Positions 16,201 through 23,507 of a stretch of DNA of 38,208 bases are shown here, piece after piece (the first letter of the stretch is position 1; each line of letters opens with the position of its first letter). The notes below the pieces were generated by a model, which was not told the origin of the DNA, did no database searches, and saw only the letters and a program-made list of their open reading frames with translations. Source of the stretch: Pseudomonadota bacterium (GTDB lineage: Bacteria; Myxococcota_A; UBA9042); contig SXNM01000040.1 in assembly GCA_005777155.1 (NCBI GenBank), positions 1-38,208 of the forward strand. The letters run 5' to 3'. The translations under genes and the position numbers were made by a program.

Positions 16201-17657
16201 CGGCGCGCCAGGCTTCGGACGCCCACCGCCAGCTGCTGCGTGCTCTGCAGCGGGGCGGCGCGGGGCCAAACGCCGGTGCGCTCGCGGCGGCGCTGCTGAC
16301 TCCTTCTGCTCCACCGGCGCTCAAGGCTGCGTTGTCGCTCTTTGGTGAGGGCGACGTGATGGGCGGTGACGACGTCGCGGGACGCTTCCTCGCCCGCTGG
16401 CTCGGCGCAGCCGAGACGACGCGGATCGCGCCATCGGCGTCGACGATCGCAGCGGCGGAGCGGATCGCGCTACAGACCGGCGCCGACGGGCGCTCTGCGC
16501 CGGCGATCGGTCGCGAGGGTGGCCTGGGCCGCGGCGCTACGCTCGGGGGCGAGGGCACGGCGATCGGCGCCGTCGGCGAGCGGGCGGCGGCGTCTGGCGA
16601 GCAGCGCATGGTCTTCGAGGGCTTCGGCGCCCTCGCGGCGTTGCGGGCGATGCGTGGCGCTGGCGAGTCGGAGACGACGCTGCTCGATCTGGGGCGCGTC
16701 GAGCCGGCGTCCGCCGAAGCCACAGGTCGCGCTGGCGCCAAGACTTCGACCGCGGGCGCCAAGGGCGGCGAGGGTGTCGGCCCGGTCGCGGCGGCAGGAC
16801 CGCGCGCTGGCACGGCGGCCCGCAGCCATCGCTTTGCCCCGGTGGGCTTGGCGCGTACGCACCACGCGCTGCGGCGCGGTGGGCGCGATGGACTGCTACG
16901 CAGCGTCAGCCGCAGCAGCCGTCTCGGCGCGTCGAGCGTGGGGTACGGCAGCGCCGCGCTCGGCGGTGGCGCGCTGCTCGGGTTGGGCGCGCAGGATCCG
17001 ATCGACTCGCTCTACGGTGGCGGCTACGCCTCGACGGGGGCCATACGCCGGGCTGAGCGCCTCGGTGACGCCATCCACGCCCGGCGCGGCGGCGCCTCTG
17101 GCTCCGGGCGCGCAGCGCGGCTGATGCCAGCGGGCCAGGCGCCGAGCGAACTGCTGCGGACTCAAGGTCCGACGTCGCTTGAGCAGGCCTTTGGCGCGCC
17201 GCCGGCGCAGACGAGCGATCTGCGCTTCGTGTCGACCGCTACCGTGGCTCAGTCGGTGGCCGGGGCGCGTGGCCCGGACGCCAGCGCGACGGCGAGCGCC
17301 AAGATCTCAAAGGCTTCGTCGATGGCTCGGGTGTTGTCGGTCACGGCTGCACCTGGCGCCGACATGCTGCCGCTGGTGGCGCCTGCCGCCCGTGCGGTTG
17401 TGGCGCAGGCGGCGGCCAAGCCGATGTCGGAGTCGATCGCGACCAGCGGCGCCAACGGCACCCTGGCGTTGCCCGTGGCTGGCCATGACGTAAGCGGTGG
17501 CGGCGGCGCCGGCTCTGGCATGGGCGCGACTTCGGAAGAAAGGAAGGAAGCCGGGACGCCCGGCCAGCAGGAGCTCGAGGCGTTAGCGATGAAGATCGCG
17601 CGTTCGGTGCTCGTGCGCATCAAGCGCGAGCGCGAGAGAAGGGGGATCCATGTCTAG
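13257..17657 (+). CDS. 1466-residue Ala-rich repeat protein at the tape-measure position
   Basis: I do not recognise this as a known family. It is very Ala/Gly/Arg/Ser-rich. The motif [W/M/L]LDLG recurs at about residues 525, 726, 935 and 1142, spacing of 201-209, with similar surroundings (xxGAxxWLDLGAE..EPxxxA), so it has about four divergent repeats of 205 residues; a weaker GLDLG lies near 240. Residues of about 815-845 are a TASAL run. ASATASAKISKAS (about 1343-1355) echoes the tube extension. The last about 25 residues (LEALAMKIARSVLVRIKRERERRG) form a basic helix. Synteny (tube, this gene, LysM protein, gpD hub) matches the tape-measure slot of P2-like tails and the Afp6 slot of eCIS. 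Start is a GTG at 13257, immediately followed by a second GTG. The gene overlaps the next one by 8 bases. A structural or length-determining role is inference; a cargo or filament protein is possible. Confidence 0.75.
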   Translation: MVDPTANNPENKPSDPTQGAAGVGAAGGDPGVLTLHHGLMTRWATDAMLAHADTSSSFGQGSSALLGSLAGRAALPASFSSDAFQIATLLASSPRLSRAGGPEIRSLAVGEVADLVQIVLEQEEAALEAALAASAARGRPGRKPTAKRAPAKATTAAPRTEAAPAATSTPARAAAPMQTRKLAALRRALQAMRVEAAEVARTTAAGALTTGGDAALTGIDSDVSVGANVGVTGAAKSKVGLDLGSMSPNAASALARTERVGGDGLRATLAVLRGSAAVRGMPATFSAGNPVSLMDASVAQAGSFQFGSRALRLAEQSAERALLVPGLEAALSPAAGEATARVAARLRRPTEAGPATLAPRAPSAVERAASAAAPQSQARRTAEVALNALARPLGAGPDRGTLTPSTSPSAQASSRPEARSWASGTLGGPLPALTGAVRGAAGLLQRAAAGLTAWAGSSAGDEALPSALRALQPLAEGPALTALRPMASDTGATRAWMGASEALLRGAPATTVQGYRGLEAGAGAWLDLGAETAEPPAIRAVQGRAAATPAWIAPLTQSRTAPSASPLAGRPTTGSAADLRRPSAPGASALAIATAAAAARSGALAPQIAGGAGLSAYGWAARLGERVALGLEPLAPAPDLPHAALARQTLPAVSSAISANNVTSASSPALATGSALLRRAGLIDASGASDPTTVGSPGGAPWQAFGAAGATPLRGPLLEAAGPGDWLDLGAEALAEPTVAAIQTLARVRGASKAQVAVAAPKLPSVAAALSSLGAASGRLIRGPLAARPASGAGSATALRPAGGVAADLAASSPTASALTASALTASALTASALTASALTASALTAAAGAGPAQLGHAGARTAAPAWLAAASMAGMRPLDFALALPGADQAAVLEALGGGRVDALSPWLGARSLQRAFASAPRALQLADSGPGAMLDLGADSVEAATALPTSAKAGRRGRAGKSTAAAAPQAIAAPRALPQPARQASDAHRQLLRALQRGGAGPNAGALAAALLTPSAPPALKAALSLFGEGDVMGGDDVAGRFLARWLGAAETTRIAPSASTIAAAERIALQTGADGRSAPAIGREGGLGRGATLGGEGTAIGAVGERAAASGEQRMVFEGFGALAALRAMRGAGESETTLLDLGRVEPASAEATGRAGAKTSTAGAKGGEGVGPVAAAGPRAGTAARSHRFAPVGLARTHHALRRGGRDGLLRSVSRSSRLGASSVGYGSAALGGGALLGLGAQDPIDSLYGGGYASTGAIRRAERLGDAIHARRGGASGSGRAARLMPAGQAPSELLRTQGPTSLEQAFGAPPAQTSDLRFVSTATVAQSVAGARGPDASATASAKISKASSMARVLSVTAAPGADMLPLVAPAARAVVAQAAAKPMSESIATSGANGTLALPVAGHDVSGGGGAGSGMGATSEERKEAGTPGQQELEALAMKIARSVLVRIKRERERRGIHV
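15698..15787 (+). repeat. 15-bp tandem repeat, six copies, in frame
   Basis: The unit GACCGCCTCCGCCTT repeats without interruption six times; the last copy ends CCT. It lies inside the 1466-residue protein and encodes iterations of the pentapeptide TASAL. Near-identity of copies indicates recent expansion. Because the unit is a multiple of three, copy-number changes would keep the frame. Confidence 0.95.
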
Positions 17658-18321
17658 CAACTTCGAGAAGGCCAAGCTTGTCGCTCACAAGGCAGACAAG
17701 TCCGGCGTCCCAGCTGAGGTCGCCTTCGCCTTCAATCCGGAGGCGGTCCGTGTCACCAAGACACTCAAGCCGAAGGAGCAGCGCCAGGCGGGCCAGGACG
17801 CGCCAGCGCTGCAGTTCAACGGCGGCGACTCGCTGAAGCTGGAATTTGGCGAGGTCTTGTTCGACACGTTCGACGAGCGCATCAGCGTCTACGCCAAGCA
17901 CGTGTCGCAGCTGGAGAAGCTGATCGTTGTCGCCGAGGCCCTGCATCGGCCGCCGCGCGTCCACTTCGTGTGGGGGCAGGGGTTTGGCAGCGAGAACGGC
18001 AAGATCAACACCGGCGTCTGGCACGTCACGGCGTTGGACGTGAACTACATCATGTTCCTGCCGAACGGTGTGCCGGTGCGCGCCAAGTGCAAGCTGACGC
18101 TGACCGAGGTGCCCGACGACGCGCCGGCCAAGTCGGTGAAGTCGAGCCCGGACACCGCCCACGTGCACCTGGTGCAGCGCGGCGACACGCTCCAGGCGAT
18201 CGCCTTCAAGGAGTACGACAACGCCGGCGAGTGGCGTCGCATCGCGGCGGCCAATGGCGTCGACGATCCGCTCGAGCTCGTGCCGGGCTCGCGTCTGCTG
18301 ATCCCACCGATCTTGAAGTAG
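17650..18321 (+). CDS. CIS tube-terminator/adaptor protein with C-terminal LysM (Afp7/gp53-like)
   Basis: This 223-residue protein is the type that joins tube and baseplate in eCIS (Afp7/Pvc7; gp53-like). The N-terminal domain has AFAFNPEAVRVTKTLK and a GGDSLKLEFGEVLFDT segment, then PPRVHFVWGQG and GVWHVTALDVNYIMFLPNG strands. Residues about 170-222 are a LysM fold (HLVQRGDTLQAIAFKEYDN, WRRIAAANGV, LVPGSRLLIPP). In this family LysM is structural and need not bind peptidoglycan. The start codon overlaps the preceding gene by 8 bases, and AGAAGGGGG precedes it. Confidence 0.92.
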   Translation: MSSNFEKAKLVAHKADKSGVPAEVAFAFNPEAVRVTKTLKPKEQRQAGQDAPALQFNGGDSLKLEFGEVLFDTFDERISVYAKHVSQLEKLIVVAEALHRPPRVHFVWGQGFGSENGKINTGVWHVTALDVNYIMFLPNGVPVRAKCKLTLTEVPDDAPAKSVKSSPDTAHVHLVQRGDTLQAIAFKEYDNAGEWRRIAAANGVDDPLELVPGSRLLIPPILK

Positions 18322-18364
18322 CCGCGGCTGCGGTCGCCGCTTCGAGATCCTGAGGGAGGGAATC

Positions 18365-19513
18365 ATGGCCGAAGACAAGAAGTATGCACCAGAGCTGACG
18401 ATCAAGGTCGCCGACTCGACCAAGATCAAGACCGACGCCGGCGAGCAGCTGGAGACGCGTGGTGGCAATGGGCTGCTCAGCGTCCAGGTCGACCTGCGTC
18501 TGGACAGCCCGGACATGTTCAGCGTCGAGTACGACATGATGGCGATGCAGAAGCTGAACCTCATCGACAGCTTCAAGCCCGGCGCCAAGGTCGAGATCGG
18601 TCTCGGTCTGGCTGAGCACGGCGTACTTTGCGTGGGTGAGATCGCCTACATCGAGCCGAGCTTCGACGTCGAGTCTGGCTACCGGACCACCATCTCTGGC
18701 TATCACAAGCTGCATCGCCTCACCCGCGGCCAGCGCTCACGCACCTGGGGTGATGGTCTCGAGGCTCAGACGGCGCCTACCGACGCCGTGCGGCAGGTCA
18801 TCGGCGACGCCAAGGCGCAGAAGGGCGGCAGCTCGGACGGCATGTCGGCGGATGAGATCGGCTCGGGCAGCGTCAAGCACCACTACATCCCGCAGCTGAA
18901 TGCCTCGGACTACGAAATCTTGCAGGCGCTTGGCGCTGAGCTCGAGTACAAGGCCGACTCTGAGGAGTTCGCCAAGGTCAAGTTCAAGCAGCCCGATCCA
19001 GGCCAGGAGGCCGCCATTCAAGTGGCCCGCGAGCGCTCCGGCGAGGGCGAGATGCTGCTGAACGCCGCCTTCCGGCTCTCGACCGTGCAGCAGTACACCC
19101 GCGTCGAGGTCCGGTCTTGGGATCCTTGGACGAAGAAGAACATCGTGGGCGTCTGCGAGTCTTCCAAGTACAGCTTTGAGGGGACGCCGGGCTGGACCGC
19201 GACCAACAAGGCGCTCTACAACTCGGGCGGCACCGGCCGCACCTACGTCGTCACCGACCAACCGGTCAACACGCAGCAGGAGGCCGACACCCTGGCCCAG
19301 TCGCTCTTTGACCAGCATTCCATGGACTTCGTGACAGGCGAGGTCACGATTCAGGGCAATCCGAAGGCGGTGCCCGGCGCGACGGTGGAGTTCAGCGGCT
19401 TTGGCGAGGTCTTCAGCGGCAAGTACCTGATCACCTCGGCGACGCACAGCTATCGGCCTGAGGATGGCTACCGGGTGACCATCGGCTTCTCGCGCAACGC
19501 ACACGGCGGCTGA
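18365..19513 (+). CDS. Baseplate hub protein, gpD/gp27-like, without spike domain
   Basis: This 382-residue protein matches phage late-control protein D / the gp27 half of VgrG-type hubs. It has an N-terminal beta-domain (SVQVDLRLDSPDMFSVEYDM, PGAKVEIGLG), the SGYHKLHRLTRGQRSRTW segment, the SDYEILQALGAELEY motif, and a closing domain with AVPGATVEFSGFGEVFSGKYLI and THSYRPEDGYRVTIGFSR. It would form the trimeric hub between tube and spike. It stops at the end of the gpD domain: there is no gp5-like OB fold or beta-helix, unlike Afp8/VgrG fusions, and no separate gpV-type gene follows. GGGAGGG precedes the ATG. Confidence 0.92.
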   Translation: MAEDKKYAPELTIKVADSTKIKTDAGEQLETRGGNGLLSVQVDLRLDSPDMFSVEYDMMAMQKLNLIDSFKPGAKVEIGLGLAEHGVLCVGEIAYIEPSFDVESGYRTTISGYHKLHRLTRGQRSRTWGDGLEAQTAPTDAVRQVIGDAKAQKGGSSDGMSADEIGSGSVKHHYIPQLNASDYEILQALGAELEYKADSEEFAKVKFKQPDPGQEAAIQVARERSGEGEMLLNAAFRLSTVQQYTRVEVRSWDPWTKKNIVGVCESSKYSFEGTPGWTATNKALYNSGGTGRTYVVTDQPVNTQQEADTLAQSLFDQHSMDFVTGEVTIQGNPKAVPGATVEFSGFGEVFSGKYLITSATHSYRPEDGYRVTIGFSRNAHGG

Positions 19514-19766
19514 GCCGGCCACGATCGGCCTGATTGCTGACCGATCGGTCAGGGCGCTGGCGCCGGTGTCTCATGCCGATCGCGTCTCATAACGCAAGGA
19601 AATCGTAAAGAAACACGCCGGGCGGTGCCGAGCCGTAGCTGCTCCGGCGCCGACTCAGCGACGCCAGATCGGCTTCACAGGCCCGGCTCGGTTGACAGCG
19701 CGACGACCCTGCCGGACACTCCCGCCGTGGCGCTGCCAAGGTGGCGTGGCGGCCGGGGAGGCGACG
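19514..19766. other. Intergenic region after the hub, with palindrome and AT-richer patch
   Basis: This 253-bp gap holds a 16-bp perfect palindrome (19537-19552) and then an AT-richer patch (about 19585-19617, CATAACGCAAGGAAATCG and onward), which stands out in this GC-rich locus. It looks like an internal control region before the baseplate half of the run. No gene was found where a spike gene would be expected. Confidence 0.4.
19537..19552. promoter_or_regulatory. 16-bp perfect palindrome, possible operator
   Basis: CTGACCGATCGGTCAG is its own reverse complement. The core GACCGATCGGTC resembles the half-site arrangement of TetR-family operators. It lies 24-39 bases after the hub stop, upstream of the AT-richer patch and 215 bases before the next start. 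It could instead be a short terminator hairpin, though a perfect palindrome leaves no good loop. Confidence 0.35.
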
Positions 19767-19982
19767 GTGGCATCGTTCGACGACCGCGGCGCTGGCGCCT
19801 GGGACGACGAGGAGACCATGATGGCGCTGGCAGACGTCCTGACGGACGTCGCGGCGGGCCGCGTCGACGGCCACCGCTGCCCACGCTGCGACAAGGCGCT
19901 GGACTGCAAAGAGGACGACCGCGGCTGGCTGCACGTCCGTTGCACGGGTTGCGGCCTGCGCTTCGACGGCATGCTGGGCTAG
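19767..19982 (+). CDS. Zinc-ribbon miniprotein in the CIS run
   Basis: This predicted 71-residue protein starts at a GTG (19767) with a strong ribosome site, GGGGAGG (19754-19760), 6 bases upstream. Its first half is acidic (FDDRGAGAWDDEE, then MMALADVLTDVAAG). The second half is a four-Cys zinc ribbon, CPRC-x3-LDC... with CTGC near the end and a closing LRFDG. I do not recognise the family. It lies between hub and gp25, exactly where the gp5/gpV spike gene is placed in related loci. An assembly or regulatory role is possible. Confidence 0.7.
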   Translation: MASFDDRGAGAWDDEETMMALADVLTDVAAGRVDGHRCPRCDKALDCKEDDRGWLHVRCTGCGLRFDGMLG

Positions 19983-20037
19983 ATCTAGCGATTGGGCGCC
20001 GTGAGGGGCCTTGACTTGGCGGGGGGCATCCGGAGAC

Positions 20038-20442
20038 ATGGCGCAAAAGAGCTTTCTCGGCCGTGGCTTGCGCTTTCCGCTCGGCGTCAATAGCGTGGGC
20101 GGCATCGCCACCAGTGAGGGCCCGGACAACATCGAGGAGGCGATCCGCATCATCATCGGCACGGCGGTGGGTGAGCGAGTGATGCACCCCCTCTTTGGCA
20201 GTCGCGTCCACGAGTTCGTGTTCCATCCGAATTCTGAGGCCACCTGCGGCCTGGTCGCCTTCTACGTCCGCGAGGCGCTGATCAAGCAGGAGCCGCGCAT
20301 CACGGACATCCGTGTCATGGCCACGCCCGACACCAAGCGTGAGAACATCATGCAGGTGTCCGTGAAGTACACGATTCGCTCCACCAACGTGGACCACAAC
20401 CTCGTCTATCCGTTCTACCTGCGCAGGGAGCAAGACCTATGA
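20038..20442 (+). CDS. Baseplate wedge protein gp25/gpW
   Basis: This 134-residue protein has the gp25-like lysozyme-fold domain of contractile baseplates (Afp9/TssE relatives). It shows GLRFPLGVNSVGGIATSEG, the NIEEAIRIIIGTAVGERVMHP segment with the E.R-type motif, PLFGSRVHEFVF, REALIKQEPRITDIRV and a final VKYTIRSTN strand. It forms part of the baseplate wedge and initiates sheath polymerisation. The ATG at 20038 fits the family start better than an in-frame ATG at 20011. Its stop overlaps the next start (ATGA, 20439-20442). Confidence 0.94.
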   Translation: MAQKSFLGRGLRFPLGVNSVGGIATSEGPDNIEEAIRIIIGTAVGERVMHPLFGSRVHEFVFHPNSEATCGLVAFYVREALIKQEPRITDIRVMATPDTKRENIMQVSVKYTIRSTNVDHNLVYPFYLRREQDL

Positions 20443-23438
20443 TCCCGAGCCCGAACCTCGACGATCGCTCCTTCGACGACATCGTGCAGGAGGCGGTCCG
20501 CCTCATCCCGCAGTACACGCCGGAGTGGACCAACCACAACCCGGCGGATCCTGGCATCACGCTCATCGAGCTGTTCGCCTGGATGACTGAGATGACGCTG
20601 TATCGGCTCAACCGGGTGCCGGAGAAGAACTTCCTGGCGTTTCTGGAGCTGATGGGCATCAGCCTGACGGCCCCGCAGCCGGCGCGGGCCGTACTGAAGT
20701 TCGGCATCAACCCAAAGGCAGACCGGGTGCTGATCCCCGCCGGTACTCGCACCGCGACCAAGCCTGGCCCCGACGGCAGCTACCAGAGCTTTGAGACGCT
20801 GCGCGATGTCATCGTCACCAACAACAAGCTCGTCAAGTGCATGAGTCAGCACCACGAGTCGTTCTCGGACAACACCGAGCAGCTCGGCGTCGGCAGCCGC
20901 GGCGTCCCCCTGTGGGCTGGCGCCCGCGCGGTTGAGCGCTACCTCTACCTCGCCGATCCGCGCCTGCACGCCTTCAACGAGTCGAGCCTGCTGACGATCG
21001 GCAGCACCAGCACCACCGAGGGGCTTACACCGCTGGTTCACCTGCTCGAGTGGGAGTACTGGGACGGCGAGCGCTGGCGCGAGCTGGCAGACGCCTCGAT
21101 CGAGACCGCCGCCAATGAAGTCGCGCTCATCGGGCCCGTGCAGATGATCGGGACGTCGGTGCAGGACAAGCCCGGCTTTTACGTCCGTGGCCGCCTCGCC
21201 GAGGTGCCGCGCGGCCCCGACGAGACCCTGACCGACACCCTGGCGATGCGGCTAGAGCTGATCGGCGAAGGAGAGCTGCCCGAGGCGGCCTTCGCCAGCG
21301 TCGACGGTGACTTGTTCCTCAAGCTCGAGATGGACCGCAGCATTCAGCCTCTCTCCCGCGAGCCGAAGGTCGATGTCGCGATGTACCTGAAGAGCGACGC
21401 CGTATTCGGCCACGTCGACGCGCTCATCCGCGTCGACGTCGAGCTTGCCGATCAAGCCGTGGCGCCGCGCGGGCAGCCCTCCGAGGATCTCGTCGTCGCC
21501 TGGGAGTACTACAACGGCAAGCGCTGGAAGTTGCTCGGCAAGTCCGGATTCGGAGACTTCGACGTGGAGGACCCCGGCCACGGCTTCCGCGACGAGACGG
21601 CTTGCCTGACCTCGGCCGGTGCGATCGGCTTCACGCGGCCCAAGGACATGCGCCCGGTCGCCGTCAATGGCAACGAGGGCCTGTGGATCCGCGCCCGCAT
21701 CGAGCGCGGCGACTACGGCGTGGCCGGATCGTACGAGCTCGAGAACGATCGGTGGGTCTGGAAAGATACCCGACCTCTGCGGCCACCGACGCTGCGCTTG
21801 GTGACGCTGCGCTACACCGAGCGGGCTCAGCCATTCGAGCTGGTGCTGGCCTACAACGACTTCGTCTACACCGACCACACCTCGCTGGCTCGCGAGACGA
21901 TGAAGCCGTTCCAGCCTTTCACCCCTGTCACCGAAGAGAGCCCCACGCTGTATCTCGGCTTCTCGGAGCCCTTTCCCAACGAGGCGAACCTGCTCTACTT
22001 CGACCTCGTCGAGGACGCCGGACCCGGTCGGCGGCTGCGGGCCGGCCCGGGCGACACGGCGCGCAAGCTCGAGTCGAGCCCGAGCGAGCAAGTCATCGCC
22101 TGGGAGTACTGGTCCGGCCGCGACTGGCAGACCTTGGCGGTGCGGGACTACACGCATGGCTTCCAGCAGTCGGGCTTCTTGGAGCTCGTCGGTCCGACCG
22201 ATCACCGCGCAAACAAACGCTATGGCGAGAACCTCTACTGGTTGCGGGCGCGCCTCGAGTTTGGCGGCTACGACGAGCCGCCGCAGCTTCGGGCCGCCAT
22301 CCTCAACAGCGTCTACGCCGACAACCTGACCAGCTACGGCAACACCATCCTCGGCTCCTCGCAAGGCACGCCGAACCAGACGTTCTCGTTCGTCCGCGGC
22401 CCGGTGCTGCCCGGCCAGCAGGTGTGGGTGCGCGAGCGCGAACGTCCCGGCGGTCTCGACCTCCAGCAGCTGCAGCAAGAGGAAGGCGACGACTGCGTGC
22501 GCGAAGGGCCAGACGGCGACGGTATCGAGGTGCGCTGGCATGAGGTCGACAGCCTCTTCGCCTCCAAGCCGACCAGTCGCCACTACACCAAGGATCTCGT
22601 GACTGGGCGCATTCGCTTTGGCGACGGCATTCGCGGCATGGTCCCTCCAAAGGGCGATCGCAACGTCGTGACTTCGCGCTATCAGGTCGGGGGCGGCGCC
22701 GCAGGCAATGTGCCGCCGGACGCCATCTGCGTCTTGCTGCAGTCGGTCAGCTACGTCGACGGTGTGCGCAATCTGTACGCCGCGGCGGGCGGCGCTGACC
22801 TCGAGAGCGTCGAGGACGCCAAGCTGCGCGGGCCCCACTCGCTCAAGGCCAAGGGCCGGGCGGTGACCGCGGAAGACTTCGAGTGGTTGGCGAAAGAGGC
22901 CTCGACGTCTGTGGCGAGGGTCTGCGCGTTGCCGACGTCGAACCGTGAAGGCGAGGTGACGGTCGTCGTCGTGCCGCGTGTGGCCGAGAACCACCCGGAC
23001 TTCATGGAGAAGCCGATCGCTTCGACCGAGCTATTGCGCAAAGTCCGCAACTACCTGGCCGACCGCAAGCTGCTGACCACCGTGATGCACGTGACGCGGC
23101 CGGCGTTTCGCGAGCTGTCGATCGTGGTGGAGATCATCCTGCTGCAGGCGACGGCCTCGGACCGGGTCAAGTCGGAGATTCAGCGGCGGGTCCGCATGTT
23201 CTTGCACCCCCTGCGGGGCGGCAAGGCGCGCGACGGCTGGCCCTTTGGTCGCGCTGTGTACCGGGTCGACCTCTACCACGTGGTCGAAGAGGTCTCAGGC
23301 GTCGACTTCGTGGACCGGGTGCGCATCATCGACGAGCGCACCAAGCTCGAGGTCGACCAGCTCAAGCTCGGCGCCGGCGAACTCGTGCACTGTCTGCGCG
23401 TCGACGTGGTCGAGAAGGCGCACGAGCGGATCGCGTAG
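20439..23438 (+). CDS. Large baseplate assembly protein J-like (gp6/Afp11-12 type)
   Basis: This 999-residue protein begins with the hallmark of the 'putative baseplate assembly protein' family: PNLDDRSFDDIVQEA.RLIPQY.PEWTNHNPADPGITLIELFAWMTE, then YRLNRVPEKNFLAFL. The middle contains repeated WEYW(Y)DG/NGxRW modules (three or four copies), and the last third has the gpJ core (TSRHYTKDLVTGRIRFGDGIRGMVPP, VTSRYQVGGGAAGNVP, RAVTAEDFEWLAKEA). It would build the inner baseplate wedge together with gp25. Translation is coupled to gp25 by the ATGA overlap. The usual two J-like genes of eCIS seem represented by this single long protein. Confidence 0.95.
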   Translation: MIPSPNLDDRSFDDIVQEAVRLIPQYTPEWTNHNPADPGITLIELFAWMTEMTLYRLNRVPEKNFLAFLELMGISLTAPQPARAVLKFGINPKADRVLIPAGTRTATKPGPDGSYQSFETLRDVIVTNNKLVKCMSQHHESFSDNTEQLGVGSRGVPLWAGARAVERYLYLADPRLHAFNESSLLTIGSTSTTEGLTPLVHLLEWEYWDGERWRELADASIETAANEVALIGPVQMIGTSVQDKPGFYVRGRLAEVPRGPDETLTDTLAMRLELIGEGELPEAAFASVDGDLFLKLEMDRSIQPLSREPKVDVAMYLKSDAVFGHVDALIRVDVELADQAVAPRGQPSEDLVVAWEYYNGKRWKLLGKSGFGDFDVEDPGHGFRDETACLTSAGAIGFTRPKDMRPVAVNGNEGLWIRARIERGDYGVAGSYELENDRWVWKDTRPLRPPTLRLVTLRYTERAQPFELVLAYNDFVYTDHTSLARETMKPFQPFTPVTEESPTLYLGFSEPFPNEANLLYFDLVEDAGPGRRLRAGPGDTARKLESSPSEQVIAWEYWSGRDWQTLAVRDYTHGFQQSGFLELVGPTDHRANKRYGENLYWLRARLEFGGYDEPPQLRAAILNSVYADNLTSYGNTILGSSQGTPNQTFSFVRGPVLPGQQVWVRERERPGGLDLQQLQQEEGDDCVREGPDGDGIEVRWHEVDSLFASKPTSRHYTKDLVTGRIRFGDGIRGMVPPKGDRNVVTSRYQVGGGAAGNVPPDAICVLLQSVSYVDGVRNLYAAAGGADLESVEDAKLRGPHSLKAKGRAVTAEDFEWLAKEASTSVARVCALPTSNREGEVTVVVVPRVAENHPDFMEKPIASTELLRKVRNYLADRKLLTTVMHVTRPAFRELSIVVEIILLQATASDRVKSEIQRRVRMFLHPLRGGKARDGWPFGRAVYRVDLYHVVEEVSGVDFVDRVRIIDERTKLEVDQLKLGAGELVHCLRVDVVEKAHERIA

Positions 23439-23507
23439 CGCGGCGCAGCGCAGGCCCAGCAGCCAAGGGCGGGCCGTTGGCGTGGGTCGTGGCAGGGAGG
23501 CAGGTGG

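Noticed and set aside
21252-22994. 580-codon minus-strand open frame opposite the J-like baseplate gene
   Set aside because: It is an antisense shadow; the plus strand encodes a clear baseplate protein.
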